Positions 45,520 to 55,136 are shown, counted from the stretch's first letter. The stretch: DNA of 64,000 bases from DASWDH01 sp035318505 (GCA_035318505.1 DATHEQ010000282.1:1-64000); one strand, 5' to 3'. The notes: generated from the letters alone by a model not told the origin. Numbers and translations are program-made.

Positions 45520-46932
45520 TCAATGCCTCGTCTCGACGAAATCCAGACGACCCGTGGGAGCCGGCACCGGCTGCGTCCGCACGGGTCGGCTGAGGGGTGA
45601 GACCTGAATTGGCGCGGCAGCGGACAATGCCGGTCTGGCGACGACCGGAGCTTCCCCTCTGGTGACGACCGGAGCTTCCGCGCTCGCTGCTGCAGTGCTG
45701 ACCGGCGCGACTTGGTCGATCGTATCGGCGGACGGCGACGCTGACTCGGCTGAGGGCGCCGCGGACGCAGAAGGCAATGGCACGAGCGCTGCCGCCGTAA
45801 CGTCGGCCGTGAGCGCGGGCTCCGCCGAATCGGCGTTCAAGTGGCGAACGGCGCGGCGCTGGACCTTCAAGGCCCAATGCCCGAGTGCGAAGAGAACGAT
45901 CCCCAAAGACGCCGCGCTCACCACCCGAAACCGCGTCAGTGGCGAGCGCGCGGCCGATGGCGCGCGCGACAGGCCAGCAGAAAGGACCGTTGCTGCACTG
46001 GACGGCGCTTCGGGCGTCGACGCGATCGCGTGAGCCGCGCGGCGATCAGAGAGCGCTTGTCCGACGAGGAGAGAATAGGCCGAGGCAACCGCGTCCCGCA
46101 TCTCGGCGGCAGTCTGGAACCGGTCCTCGGGTCGAAAGGCCAAAGCGCGGTCCAGCAGATCTGCGACGGGGGCCGGTACCGTCGCCTCGACTTCACGCAC
46201 AGGTGGCGCCGGTTCGAATGCGATTCGTTTCAAGTGTGCGTAGGGCGTCGACCCTTCCTGCACGACCTTGCCGACGATGAGAGCAAATAGCGTCGCTCCG
46301 ACCGAGAAGAGATCGGAACGCGCTCCGACGAGGTCCCATTCGCCGCGCGCTTGTTCGGGCGCAGCGAATCCGGGCGTTCCCATCACGATCCCTTGAAGCG
46401 TGTTGCCGCTACCCATCGCGCCAAAGCGCGCGATGCCAAAGTCGAGCACCTTGAGCTTCCCATCCGAGGTAAGAAAAAGATTTTCCGGCTTGATATCGCG
46501 ATGGACGATCCCGTTGGCGTGCGCCGCCGCCAAAACCGACAAGAGACGCTTCGCGATCCAGAGGGCGTCCGTGGCCGGCAGTCGACCACCGGCGGCGCGG
46601 CAGCGTGCGGACACGGGCTCGCCCTCCAGAAGCTCCATCACCAGAAAGATGTTGCCCTCGTCGTCGACATCTTCGTCGATCACGCACACGGCATCGGGGT
46701 GGTCGACCTTGTTGGAGATGTACCCCTCTCGCAAAAAGCGCTCACGAGGGGCATCCTGCGACGAGAGAAGCGGATGCAGCATTTTGACGGCCACGCGATG
46801 GCCATTGCGGTGGGTCGCCGCGTAAACGGTAGCCATTCCTCCCACGCCAATGACCGCATCGAGGCGCCACTTGCCGTTGAGGGTGGTCCCGACACGACGT
46901 AGCGCGAGATGATCCAAGGCGGGATCCGCCAT
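45520..46932 (-). CDS. Ser/Thr protein kinase with C-terminal membrane anchor
   Basis: A 470-residue kinase. The kinase domain (about 18-290) has IGVGGMATVYAATH, VAVKMLHPLL, HRDIKPENLFL, DFGIARFG and a GTPGFAAPEQARG activation segment. An Ala/Ser-rich linker leads to one membrane helix (about 345-367, VVSAASLGIVLFALGHWAL), then an Ala/Pro/Val-rich tail outside the membrane. All catalytic residues appear intact. It is paired with the PEGA-like gene 2 bp downstream, a likely partner. The 192 bp upstream to the divergent lipoprotein gene include CTATAG as a possible -10. Confidence 0.92.
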   Translation of the reverse strand: MADPALDHLALRRVGTTLNGKWRLDAVIGVGGMATVYAATHRNGHRVAVKMLHPLLSSQDAPRERFLREGYISNKVDHPDAVCVIDEDVDDEGNIFLVMELLEGEPVSARCRAAGGRLPATDALWIAKRLLSVLAAAHANGIVHRDIKPENLFLTSDGKLKVLDFGIARFGAMGSGNTLQGIVMGTPGFAAPEQARGEWDLVGARSDLFSVGATLFALIVGKVVQEGSTPYAHLKRIAFEPAPPVREVEATVPAPVADLLDRALAFRPEDRFQTAAEMRDAVASAYSLLVGQALSDRRAAHAIASTPEAPSSAATVLSAGLSRAPSAARSPLTRFRVVSAASLGIVLFALGHWALKVQRRAVRHLNADSAEPALTADVTAAALVPLPSASAAPSAESASPSADTIDQVAPVSTAAASAEAPVVTRGEAPVVARPALSAAAPIQVSPLSRPVRTQPVPAPTGRLDFVETRH

Positions 46933-47124
46933 CGCTGTCCGCGCTTTCGCGCCAGCCTCTATAGGATCCTCGACAGGCGCACCACCTTAGCTACCGCTGC
47001 CGCGCGCCACATGCCCTCGGACGAAAGGTCGGGTCAACTGTGGAAGCTCGACCAGCATGTCTCGAGCGCGGCTCAGCGCACGAGGGTAGCCACGCGCGAG
47101 CGATTGGGACAGAATGCTCCCGCG

Positions 47125-47601
47125 ATGCGCTTCCCATCACCTTGGTTGTCCCTCACCATCCTTCTTGCATGTCACTGCAATGCGAGCGTCACGAGCGATG
47201 CTCGGCCGGCGAGCGGACCTTCTGCGCCAACGCCATCGGGGCCCGCTGCCACGCCGGCGGCTGCCGTGAAACCGCCGCGCCCCACGAGCAAGGCCGGGTG
47301 CGACGCTTGCAAGGGTCTCTGGGCCAAGCACGGGATCGCCGACACCGAAAGCTGCATCTGCAAAACCAAGGATGCGGGAAAGGCCTGCCGCGATGGCGCC
47401 GAGTGCGAGGGAACGTGCCTCGTCGCCGACGACGCCAAGTTCGAAGTCGCCGTCCCCGGCCCTCCCCCGCGCGGGTTCTTCACCGGTCGATGCTCCGACT
47501 ACGATGCGACGTTTGGGTGCCACCGATCGATCGCCAACGGCACGCGCGCCCACGGCCCCGTGGCGGAGGACGAAGCCGCTCAGCGGATGTGCGTCGACTG
47601 A
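47125..47601 (+). CDS. Cys-rich lipoprotein
   Basis: A 158-residue protein. ATG 47125 gives a lipoprotein signal (SLTILLACHCNAS); the open frame further upstream has no such feature. A Pro/Ala linker is followed by a disulfide-rich domain with paired cysteines (GCDACKG, SCICKTKDAGKACRDG, ECEGTC, GRCSDYDATFGCH). Similar short Cys-rich lipoproteins are frequent in myxobacteria without known roles. It is convergent with the permease gene and ends inside a hairpin. Confidence 0.7.
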   Translation: MRFPSPWLSLTILLACHCNASVTSDARPASGPSAPTPSGPAATPAAAVKPPRPTSKAGCDACKGLWAKHGIADTESCICKTKDAGKACRDGAECEGTCLVADDAKFEVAVPGPPPRGFFTGRCSDYDATFGCHRSIANGTRAHGPVAEDEAAQRMCVD

Positions 47602-47633
47602 CCCTCGGCGTTGCGCCGGGCAATCGGGGTCAG
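47598..47633. terminator. Hairpin between convergent genes
   Basis: CTGACCC (47598) and GGGTCAG (47627-47633) pair perfectly, enclosing a second stem CGGCG/CGCCG with loop TTG. The structure starts on the lipoprotein stop codon and ends 7 bp before the permease stop. No T tract, so a bidirectional terminator is plausible but unproven. Confidence 0.4.
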
Positions 47634-47640
47634 AACGCGT

Positions 47641-48897
47641 TTATCCAGGCGTTGACATGAGCAAGATGGCGCCTGCCACCACCGACGATGCGATCGTAAC
47701 GGGGACGCCCACTTTCAGATAGCGAACGAAGCCGATGTCGCTTTCCGCGGACGTCGCTTCGATGACGATGATGTTGGCCACCGAACCGAGAAGCGTGAGA
47801 TTCCCGGCCAGCGTGGAAAAGAGGGCCGTGGCGATCCAGGCGAAATGCGGATCGGGAAGTCCTCGTATCCACGGCGCTGCGAGCAAGATGAACGGGACGT
47901 TGCTCACCACCTGACAACCGAGCATGAGGACGGTCCCGAGCGACGCCAGACCGCCGGCGCGCGTCGTGGGAAACAAAGGCGCCGCGACGGCGAGCGCGTC
48001 CGCCAAAACGCCCGTCTTTTGCAGTGCGGCCACGACAATGAAGAGTGCGCCGAAGAAAAGAAGGACTGTCCATCCGACGGCATCGAAAAGGCGCTCCGGG
48101 GCTCGTCCGCGCAGAAGCATCATGAGCGAGGCGCCGCCGAGGGCGCTCCACGCGAGATTCCCGCCCGCCAGAAATAAAACCGAGACCAGCGCCGTGCACG
48201 ACAGCGCGACCGCGAGCCGCCATCGGCTGGGATGCACTTCGTAGCGCGGCAGCGAAGAAATCAAGGGCACGCTCGGCGCGGCGAGCTCGGCGCGAAAAAC
48301 ATAATGAAGCACGGCGCCCGTGGTGAGAAGCGCCGCGGCGGCGGATGGCCCGGCTCGCAGCAAGTACTCGCGATAAGAGATACCGGAGAGGTGGGCCACC
48401 AGCATGTTCTGTGGATTGCCGGCCAACGTGAGCGCGCTGCCGGCATTGGACCCCATCGCGAGTCCGAGCAGGTACGGCGCCCGAGCGCGCCCTGCCTTGC
48501 GCGCCACGCCATCGACGAGCGGCGCGAGGAGCAGGCATACGGAATCGTTGACGAGGAAAGCAGAGAGGATGCCCGACGCGAGCGTGACGACATAAAGGAG
48601 CGCGGTCGGCGAAAATTGCCGACCAAGGAGCCAATCGGTGCCGAGCTCGAAGAAGCCTGCTTCACCGAGCGACGCGGCCAGCAGCATCATCCCGAGAAGA
48701 AGCGCAATGGTGTTCGGCTCGACGGCAGCAAACGCCTCGACCGGGGAGAGTCCCCAGCGCGGACTGACGACGGAGAGCGCCACCATCGCCGTGGCTCCGG
48801 CCAGAGCGGCACCGGGCCTGCCAATGGGGACGACGTGCAGCCGGCGCGCAGCGATGAGCACGTACGTCGCGACGAAAATGGCTAGGACCGCCCACAC
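47641..48897 (-). CDS. SLC13/ArsB-type ion transporter
   Basis: A 418-residue inner-membrane protein with about 11 hydrophobic helices and two inverted halves. Helical hairpin motifs of the ion-transporter superfamily are visible: FLVNDSVCLLLAPLV, GSNAGSALTLAGNPQNML and, in the second half, VVSNVPFILLAAP with TLAGNLTLLGSVANIIV. The closest families are the arsenite/SLC13/CitM permeases; the substrate cannot be told. Start GTG 48897 has only a weak ribosome site. It is divergent from the S9 peptidase gene over 121 bp. No arsenic-resistance partner genes lie nearby. Confidence 0.82.
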   Translation of the reverse strand: MWAVLAIFVATYVLIAARRLHVVPIGRPGAALAGATAMVALSVVSPRWGLSPVEAFAAVEPNTIALLLGMMLLAASLGEAGFFELGTDWLLGRQFSPTALLYVVTLASGILSAFLVNDSVCLLLAPLVDGVARKAGRARAPYLLGLAMGSNAGSALTLAGNPQNMLVAHLSGISYREYLLRAGPSAAAALLTTGAVLHYVFRAELAAPSVPLISSLPRYEVHPSRWRLAVALSCTALVSVLFLAGGNLAWSALGGASLMMLLRGRAPERLFDAVGWTVLLFFGALFIVVAALQKTGVLADALAVAAPLFPTTRAGGLASLGTVLMLGCQVVSNVPFILLAAPWIRGLPDPHFAWIATALFSTLAGNLTLLGSVANIIVIEATSAESDIGFVRYLKVGVPVTIASSVVAGAILLMSTPG

Positions 48898-49018
48898 GAT
48901 TGGCGACGCGCATGAAAGAGGCCGCTACGCGCCGTGTCAAGCGATCCCGCATGGTGGTCCGTTCCCCGCCGCTAGGCTCACCTTTACGACGTGGCAGAGT
49001 CGCGCTACTCGCCACCGC

Positions 49019-51319
49019 ATGAACATTCGCCTTTCCTGGGGTGCGCCGCTCCTCCTCACCGCTGCGGCCGTGAGCTCGTGTGGATCGTCTTCGACGCCGC
49101 CGCAGACGCCGATGAGCACCATGCCGCCTCCCGGGTTTGGACCCATGCCGCCACCAGCGGCCGCTCCGGCGACGCTGGCCGTCGCAGGCCCCGAGGCGAG
49201 CTCCATCACCTTCGAGCGGATGTCCCGCTGGCCGGAGCCGGGAGGCCATGTGCCACGCGCGATTGCGTTTTCGCCCGACGGCAAATGGGTGACGTATTTG
49301 CAAAGCGAAAAGCAAGACGAGGAGAACGCGCTCTTCGCATTCGACCGCAGCACCAAGCAGACCCAGGTGCTCTTGCGCGCCGCCGACTTGGTCAAAGAAG
49401 CCGGACCCATGTCGCGCGAAGAAGAGCTACGCCGAGAACGGCAGCGCCAGAAAATCAAGGGGATCAACGCCTACCATTGGGCGAAGCGGGCGCCGGTGAT
49501 GGTCCTTCCCGCGGGAGGCGACGTCTACGTGCGCCAAGGCGACGGCAAGATCGTCAAGCTCACCAACACGCCGGACCCCGAGCTCGATGCGCGGCCGTGC
49601 GACAGCGGAGAACGCGTCGCGTTCGTGCGAAAAGGCGAGCTCTTCGTCGTCGACGTTGCCACCAAAGCCGAGACGCAGCTCACGCGCGGCGCGGCGGAAG
49701 GCGTGACGCGCGGGCTCAGCGACTTCAACGGGCAAGAAGAGTTCGACGAAGACAACGGATACTGGTGGTCGCCCAAATGCGACCGCATCGCGTACCTCGA
49801 AGTGGACGAACGCGGCGTGGAGCAGGTGCCCGTCGTCGGCTATCGCGAGAAGCGCGCCGATGTCATGATGCAGCGCTACCCCGCGGCGGGCGGCAAGAAT
49901 CCCATCGTCCGCTTGGCGACGATCGAGCTCGCGACGCGGCGGACCACGTTCGTCGACATTCCAGGCGACAAAGATCGCTACCTGGCGCGGTTCGCCTGGG
50001 CGCCGGACGGGCGCGCCTTGTTTTTTCAAACGTTGTCGCGCGATCAAAAGAAACTCGACCTCATGCGGACGGATATCGGGGGAGGTGCGGCACGCGTTCT
50101 CGCCAGCGAGACTTCGCCCGCCTATGTCGAATTTGCGCAAGTCTGGCCCCTCGAGCAGTCGCAGCGCGTGCTCTGGCTGCGCGAGCGCGCCGGGTATCGC
50201 CATATCGATTTGCTCGACGCGAGCAGCGGAACCCGTGTCTCGGAAATCACGTCGGGCAATTGGGATGTCGAGAAGATCAGCGGCGTCGACGAAGCGCAGG
50301 CACGCGTGCTCTTTACGGCGACCAAGGACAGCCCCGTCGAACGTCACCTCTACGCCTCGTCGCTGGCCACCGTTGGCGAGCCCATCCGACTCACGCTCGA
50401 GCCGGGCAAGCACGAGGTCTACAAAGACGAACGCGGGCCGGGTTGGGTCGACCTTCATTCCGCGTTCGACAGGCCGCCCCACGCCGCGATCCACGATGCC
50501 AAGGGGGTCGTGGGCGAGCTTCCCTGTCCGCTCGATCCAGATTTCACCGCGCTCAGGATAAGACCACCGGATTTGATCACGGTTCGCAGCCCGAGCGGTG
50601 ACCTGCTCTACGGATCGCTCTTGCGACCACGTCAGATGGTGCCCGGCCAGCGCTACCCGGTGGTGGTGATGGTCTACGGCGGCCCGCATGTGCAAACGGT
50701 GCAGAACCATTGGGCAGCGCAGCTCATGTGGCAGCACCTCGCCGATCGCGGCATCGTCGTGTTCCAGCTCGACAACCGCGGTACGCCGGGACGCGGGCGC
50801 GTCTTCGAGCAAGTCACTCACGGGAGGCTCGGCGAGCTCGAGCTTCAGGATCAACTCGCGGGCGTCGACTACTTGGCAACGCTGCCCTTCGTCGATCCCA
50901 CCCGCGTCGGCATCTACGGGCACAGCTACGGAGGTTTCATGGCCGCGCTGGCGATGCTGCGAGCGCCGACCCGGTTCAAGGTGGGCGTGGCCGGATCGCC
51001 CGTCACCGATTGGCATCTCTACGACACCGGGTACACCGAGCGTTTCATGGGCCTGCCCGACAAGAACGGGACCGCCTACGCGCAGAACGACCTCTCCACG
51101 ATGGCGGCGGCGCTGAAAGGCAAGCTCTTCATCTTGCACGCCATGATGGACGAGAACGTGCATTTCCAGAATTCGGCCCGCCTCATGGACGCGCTGACCC
51201 TCGCGCAAAAACCATTCGATCTTCTTCTTTTCCCCGGTGAACGGCACGGCTATCGCAATCCGCTCGTCCGGCAATATGCGGTGACACGCGTCGTCGACTA
51301 CCTCGTGCAAAATCTCTGA
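49019..51319 (+). CDS. S9-family prolyl oligopeptidase / DPP-IV-like lipoprotein
   Basis: ATG 49019 gives a lipoprotein signal (LLLTAAAVSSCGSSS). The 766-residue protein has a Pro-rich linker and an eight-bladed propeller of the DPP-IV type (about 60-490, FSPDGKWVTYLQSEKQDEEN, NGYWWSPKCDRIAYLEVDE). The alpha/beta hydrolase domain follows. The catalytic Ser is in GIYGHSYGGFMAAL, Asp in AMMDENVHFQNS and His in GERHGYRNP. It likely trims dipeptides or peptides at the cell surface. With the S46 enzyme at 20-22 kb it fits a protein-feeding lifestyle. A GST gene starts 3 bp after its stop. Confidence 0.93.
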   Translation: MNIRLSWGAPLLLTAAAVSSCGSSSTPPQTPMSTMPPPGFGPMPPPAAAPATLAVAGPEASSITFERMSRWPEPGGHVPRAIAFSPDGKWVTYLQSEKQDEENALFAFDRSTKQTQVLLRAADLVKEAGPMSREEELRRERQRQKIKGINAYHWAKRAPVMVLPAGGDVYVRQGDGKIVKLTNTPDPELDARPCDSGERVAFVRKGELFVVDVATKAETQLTRGAAEGVTRGLSDFNGQEEFDEDNGYWWSPKCDRIAYLEVDERGVEQVPVVGYREKRADVMMQRYPAAGGKNPIVRLATIELATRRTTFVDIPGDKDRYLARFAWAPDGRALFFQTLSRDQKKLDLMRTDIGGGAARVLASETSPAYVEFAQVWPLEQSQRVLWLRERAGYRHIDLLDASSGTRVSEITSGNWDVEKISGVDEAQARVLFTATKDSPVERHLYASSLATVGEPIRLTLEPGKHEVYKDERGPGWVDLHSAFDRPPHAAIHDAKGVVGELPCPLDPDFTALRIRPPDLITVRSPSGDLLYGSLLRPRQMVPGQRYPVVVMVYGGPHVQTVQNHWAAQLMWQHLADRGIVVFQLDNRGTPGRGRVFEQVTHGRLGELELQDQLAGVDYLATLPFVDPTRVGIYGHSYGGFMAALAMLRAPTRFKVGVAGSPVTDWHLYDTGYTERFMGLPDKNGTAYAQNDLSTMAAALKGKLFILHAMMDENVHFQNSARLMDALTLAQKPFDLLLFPGERHGYRNPLVRQYAVTRVVDYLVQNL

Positions 51320-51322
51320 CCG

Positions 51323-51928
51323 ATGCTGCGGCTCTACGACTATCTCGGCTCGGGAAACGGCTACAAGGTGCGGCTGCTGTTGCGACAGCTCGACATCGCG
51401 TTCGAGCGCGTCGAGGTCGACATCATGGCCGGCGCGACGCGCACGCCCGACTACCTGGCCAAGAACGCGAACGGCCGCATCCCGCTTCTCGAGATCAGCG
51501 CCGAAGAGCGCCTCGCCGAGTCGAACGCCATCCTTTTTTACCTCTCCGAAGGTACGGCCTTTTTACCCAAGGCGCGCTGGCAACGCGCCAAGGTCTTGGA
51601 ATGGCTCTTCTTCGAGCAGTACAGCCACGAGCCGAACATCGCCACATCGCGCTTCTGGATCAAATTCTTGGGATTGAACGACGAGCGCCGCGCCGCTCTC
51701 GCGCAAAAGCAAAAGCTCGGCCATGCAGCACTCGACGTGATGGAAACACATCTCGGCAAGAGTTCCTTCTTCGTAGCCGACACCTATACGATTGCCGATA
51801 TCGCCCTTTATGCGTACACGCACGTAGCCCACGAAGGCGGATTCGACCTGGGACCGTATCGCGCAGTGCGGGCGTGGCTGGAGCGCGTTCGCTCGCAACC
51901 CGGACACGTCCCGATCACCGCCAGCTGA
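51323..51928 (+). CDS. Glutathione S-transferase family protein
   Basis: A 201-residue soluble protein. A thioredoxin-like N-terminal half (LYDYLGSGNGYKVRLLLRQL, with NGRIPLLE cis-Pro and ESNAILFYLSE) is joined to an all-helical half (YTIADIALYAYTHVAHEGG). This is a normal GST length and layout. It is probably cotranscribed with the S9 peptidase. Substrate unknown; GST-like thiol transfer is inferred from family. Confidence 0.9.
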   Translation: MLRLYDYLGSGNGYKVRLLLRQLDIAFERVEVDIMAGATRTPDYLAKNANGRIPLLEISAEERLAESNAILFYLSEGTAFLPKARWQRAKVLEWLFFEQYSHEPNIATSRFWIKFLGLNDERRAALAQKQKLGHAALDVMETHLGKSSFFVADTYTIADIALYAYTHVAHEGGFDLGPYRAVRAWLERVRSQPGHVPITAS

Positions 51929-51940
51929 CCGCGGCGGTCA
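51926..51940. promoter_or_regulatory. Palindrome over the GST stop codon
   Basis: TGACCGC, G, GCGGTCA is a perfect palindrome with a one-base centre, starting on the GST stop TGA. The loop is too small for a good terminator. It may be a protein-binding site for the downstream response regulator, or chance in GC-rich DNA. Confidence 0.25.
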
Positions 51941-52018
51941 AGCTCCGCCTGGCGCAAGCGCGGGTGCCACCTCCGCCCTAAGATCGGCGAACGCAAACCG
52001 CCGGGAGCAGGCGCCGCG

Positions 52019-52040
52019 ATCATGGTAGCTGAACCATGAT
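52019..52040 (+). promoter_or_regulatory. Inverted repeat covering the response-regulator start codon
   Basis: ATCATGG and CCATGAT form a perfect 7-bp inverted repeat with an 8-base spacer. The right arm contains the start ATG 52036. The left arm contains another ATG (52022) that opens a five-codon frame, MVAEP, whose TGA overlaps the real start. An mRNA hairpin could mask the start, or the site could bind protein. There is no good ribosome site close to 52036. Confidence 0.35.
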
Positions 52041-52395
52041 GAAGACCGTTCTTGTCGTCGAAGACACGGAGGACCTGCGCGAAGCGTATATGGCGATCAT
52101 CAGTCGAGAAGGGTACCGCGTCATCGGAGCCGCGAACGGTCAGCACGCTCTCGACATTCTGGAAGCCGGCGGTGATACGCCTTGTCTCATCGTTCTCGAC
52201 TGGATGATGCCCGTCATGGACGGGCAGACATTCTTGACCGCCCTGCGCAAGACGCGCTTTGCCTCGCTGCCCATCGTGATCGTGTCCGCCTATGCGGCCG
52301 ACGACGCCGGTCACCAGGTCAAGACCGTCGTCCAAAAGCCCATTTCGTATACAACCCTGACGCACCTCGTTCGCGAATATTGCGGCGACGAGTGA
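52036..52395 (+). CDS. Single-domain response regulator
   Basis: A 119-residue receiver without output domain. The residues are the acidic pair in VLVVEDTEDLRE, phospho-Asp in LIVLDWMMPVMDG, Ser in IVIVSAYA and Lys in VVQKPISY. It is an orphan: no kinase is adjacent, though several lie in the window. The start codon sits in an inverted repeat. The first two codons are ATG ATG. Confidence 0.9.
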   Translation: MMKTVLVVEDTEDLREAYMAIISREGYRVIGAANGQHALDILEAGGDTPCLIVLDWMMPVMDGQTFLTALRKTRFASLPIVIVSAYAADDAGHQVKTVVQKPISYTTLTHLVREYCGDE

Positions 52396-52500
52396 GCGCC
52401 TCTCGGACGCCCGACGAATCGTAGCCATCCCGATACCGATAACTCGATGCGCAGCGGAAACGCCCCGCGCTGACGCCACCCTGCGGTAGAATGTCGGTCC

Positions 52501-53808
52501 TTGTCGAACGACACGCCCGTCACCGTAGAGACCGCGCGCAAGCGCGTCGTCCTCTTCGTCTTTTTGACGGCGTTTCTCGATCTGATTGGCTTCGGAATCA
52601 TCCTGCCGCTTCTGCCTTTTTACGTCGACTCGATGGGAGGCTCGGCGGAGACGGTGGGGCTCATCTTCATGTCCTTCTCGCTGATGCAGCTCGCTGCGAC
52701 GCCACTCCTCGGGCGCATGTCCGATCGCTTCGGGCGCAGGAAGGTCATTCTCCTCAGCCTGGCCGGCAATGCGGCGGCGATGATCGCGTTCGCCCTTGCT
52801 ACCAAGCTGCTCTGGCTCCCCTTGCTGTTCGCTTCGCGCATTTTTGCGGGGGCCACCTCGGGCAATCTCGCAGCTTGCCAGGCCGCCATTTCCGACGTGA
52901 CCAACGCGCAGAATCGCGCCGAAGCCATGGGGCGGCTCGGCGCGGGGATCAACCTCGGGCTCATCTTGGGTCCGCTCCTCGGCAGCACGCTTTCCGAGAT
53001 TGGCGCCTGGGCGCCGCCGCTCGGGGCCGGCGCGCTGGCCCTCGTCGATCTCGGCTTTGCCTTTTTCCTCATGCCGGAGACACGCCGCACCGCCGGCGGA
53101 GTGGGGGCGGCCGAGGGCGACCGAATCGCCTACCCGGCTGCAGCGGACGCAGTCGTGCCGGCAGCGGTCATCACGTCGGGAGAACACATCGGGCTCGGCG
53201 CATCGATGCCACTGCGCCCCTCGCAAGGACCGCTCTTGCACGCGCTGCGAAACCGCGCCGTCATCGCGGTGCTCCTCGCTCACTTTCTCACCTTCCTCTG
53301 CATTACCAACATGCAGGTTGCTCTCGGCCTGCTCGCAAAGCGCGAGCTCGATTGGGGCACGCGTGAAGTCGGCGCCCTCTTCTCGATGTTCGCTCTCTTG
53401 AGTTTTTCCGTGCAGGCGTTTTTCATCGGGCGGCTCGTGCGTCGATTTGGCGAGGCGCCGCTCGTCATGGTCGGCTCCGCGAGTATGGCCGCAGGCCTCG
53501 TTCTCATTGCCCAAGGCCACAGCGCCGCGACGCTCTTCATCGGCGTGGCCATTTTCGGAGCTGGATTTGGTATGACCCTGCCGGCCTTGGCGAGCCTCGC
53601 GTCGCTCGCGGCGACCGAGGGAACGCGGGGATTCGTGCTGGGAATGGCGCAATCGTCGGGCGGCCTCGCGCGCGCGCTCGGGCCGGTGCTGAGTGGCATC
53701 CTGTTTCGCAGGGTCGCACCATCCGCGCCTTTTCTCGGTGGAGCGGTCGCCGCGCTTCTCTGCGCCGCCGTCGGGACGACGCTGCGTACGACCGGCCGAA
53801 GGTCATGA
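52501..53808 (+). CDS. Major facilitator superfamily transporter
   Basis: A 435-residue protein with 12 predicted membrane helices, starting at TTG 52501 (SNDTPVTVETARKRVVLF). The A-like motif LLGRMSDRFGRRKVILLS between helices 2 and 3 and the TetA-like DLIGFGIILPLLPFYVDSMG in helix 1 point to the drug/metabolite antiporter branch. The two six-helix halves are joined by a loop (about 195-240). Substrate unknown. The gene overlaps the next permease gene (ATGA). Confidence 0.88.
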   Translation: MSNDTPVTVETARKRVVLFVFLTAFLDLIGFGIILPLLPFYVDSMGGSAETVGLIFMSFSLMQLAATPLLGRMSDRFGRRKVILLSLAGNAAAMIAFALATKLLWLPLLFASRIFAGATSGNLAACQAAISDVTNAQNRAEAMGRLGAGINLGLILGPLLGSTLSEIGAWAPPLGAGALALVDLGFAFFLMPETRRTAGGVGAAEGDRIAYPAAADAVVPAAVITSGEHIGLGASMPLRPSQGPLLHALRNRAVIAVLLAHFLTFLCITNMQVALGLLAKRELDWGTREVGALFSMFALLSFSVQAFFIGRLVRRFGEAPLVMVGSASMAAGLVLIAQGHSAATLFIGVAIFGAGFGMTLPALASLASLAATEGTRGFVLGMAQSSGGLARALGPVLSGILFRRVAPSAPFLGGAVAALLCAAVGTTLRTTGRRS

Positions 53809-55100
53809 CGCCGGGCGACGCGCGGTTGCAGCGCGCCCTCAGTCGATGGGACGCCATCGCGGTCGCCGTTGGATCGGTGGTGGGCGTCGGCATCTTCCGC
53901 ACGACGGGTCAGGTCTACCGGGCCGCGGGCGGAGGTTGGCAGGCCATGTTGGTGTGGCTCGTTCTCGGCGCGCTCAGCTTGGTGGGCGCGTACGTCTATG
54001 CCGATCTCGCGACGCGCGTGCCGGAAGCCGGGGGGCCTTACGCGTACGTGCGAGTCGCCTTCGGTCGTTTCGCGGGATTCGTGGATGGCTGGTTCGCCGT
54101 CGTCGTCGGCAATCCTGCCCGCCAAGCCACGGGCATCGCCCTCATCGGCGAGCTCCTTGCGCGCATGCTCGGCGTCACCACGCCCCGCGTGATGGCGGTC
54201 GGCACCGTCATCGTCTTGGCCGGTCTCAACTGGATCGGCGTCAAAGCCGGAGCGCGCTCGCAGAAAATATTCACGAGCGTCAAGCTTGCCGCGCTGGTCG
54301 GCGTCGTCGTTCTCGCGTTTTGGCCACAGGGCTCGCCCCCCACCGACGCCGTTGCGCCAGCCGCTCTTCCGGCGCTCCCCTTCCTCTTTGCGCTCACCGG
54401 CGCGTGGTACGCCTACCTCGGCTGGGAAGACGTGGCATTGCTCGCCGAAGAATTGCGATCGCCGAAGAAGGACCTGCTCGTCGTCTTCGTCGGGTCGGTC
54501 ACGATCGTGGTCGCGGTGTACCTGCTCGTCAATGCCGCGATTCTCTATGCCGCCGACGGTGGACCGCTGGCCGGAGCGGAGCTGCCCGCGCTCGAGATCG
54601 CTCATCGCGTGCTCGGCCGGCGCGCCGATCAGATGATGTCGGGGTTCATGCTGGTGTCGATGGTGGGCGCCGCGGCAGAGGGCATCATGGTGCGGCCGCG
54701 CTTCGCCTTCGCCCTGGCGCGCGATGGCTTCGCCCCGCAGGTGCTCACCAGGGTGAACGAGGGAGGGACGCCGACGGGGGCCCTCGCGCTGCACGCCACG
54801 CTCGTGGCGGCGCTCCTTCTGTCGGGCTCATTCCAGTGGATCCTCTCGCTGTTCGTTTTTGCGCAAGCGGTGCAGTCGTTCTTCGAATCGGCGAGCTACT
54901 TCATCATCCGCCGCGGCATTCCCGCCGCGCAGCTGACACCGCTGCACCCGGTCCTGCCCGCGCTTTTCGTGGCCGCCAACGCCACCTTGGCCGCGTGGGT
55001 GGCGTGGCAAGAACCAAGGAGCATCCTCTATGCGTTGCTCGCCCTGGCCATTGCGGTGATCGCCTACCGATTGCGGACACTCTTTCGCGTGAGCGCCTGA
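53805..55100 (+). CDS. APC-family amino acid permease
   Basis: A 431-residue protein with about 12 membrane helices. The family start is visible: SRWDAIAVAVGSVVGVGIFR, with the GVGIF unwound segment, followed by YADLATRVPEAGGPYAYVRV. ATG 53805 overlaps the MFS gene stop, so both are probably made together. Amino acid or polyamine uptake by cation symport or exchange is inferred from family. The coupling to an MFS exporter-like gene gives no clear common substrate. Confidence 0.9.
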   Translation: MTPGDARLQRALSRWDAIAVAVGSVVGVGIFRTTGQVYRAAGGGWQAMLVWLVLGALSLVGAYVYADLATRVPEAGGPYAYVRVAFGRFAGFVDGWFAVVVGNPARQATGIALIGELLARMLGVTTPRVMAVGTVIVLAGLNWIGVKAGARSQKIFTSVKLAALVGVVVLAFWPQGSPPTDAVAPAALPALPFLFALTGAWYAYLGWEDVALLAEELRSPKKDLLVVFVGSVTIVVAVYLLVNAAILYAADGGPLAGAELPALEIAHRVLGRRADQMMSGFMLVSMVGAAAEGIMVRPRFAFALARDGFAPQVLTRVNEGGTPTGALALHATLVAALLLSGSFQWILSLFVFAQAVQSFFESASYFIIRRGIPAAQLTPLHPVLPALFVAANATLAAWVAWQEPRSILYALLALAIAVIAYRLRTLFRVSA

Positions 55101-55136
55101 AACGGCTCCGCCCGAGCGCCCCCTCCGCCACGCCAC

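Noticed and set aside
49427..51310. A 627-codon open frame on the minus strand
   Set aside because: It lies wholly opposite the S9 peptidase, which has an intact catalytic triad and lipoprotein signal; the antisense product has no family features.
51808..53652. A 614-codon open frame on the minus strand opposite GST, the response regulator and the MFS transporter
   Set aside because: It crosses three well-supported genes and an intergenic gap and is highly charged low-complexity sequence.
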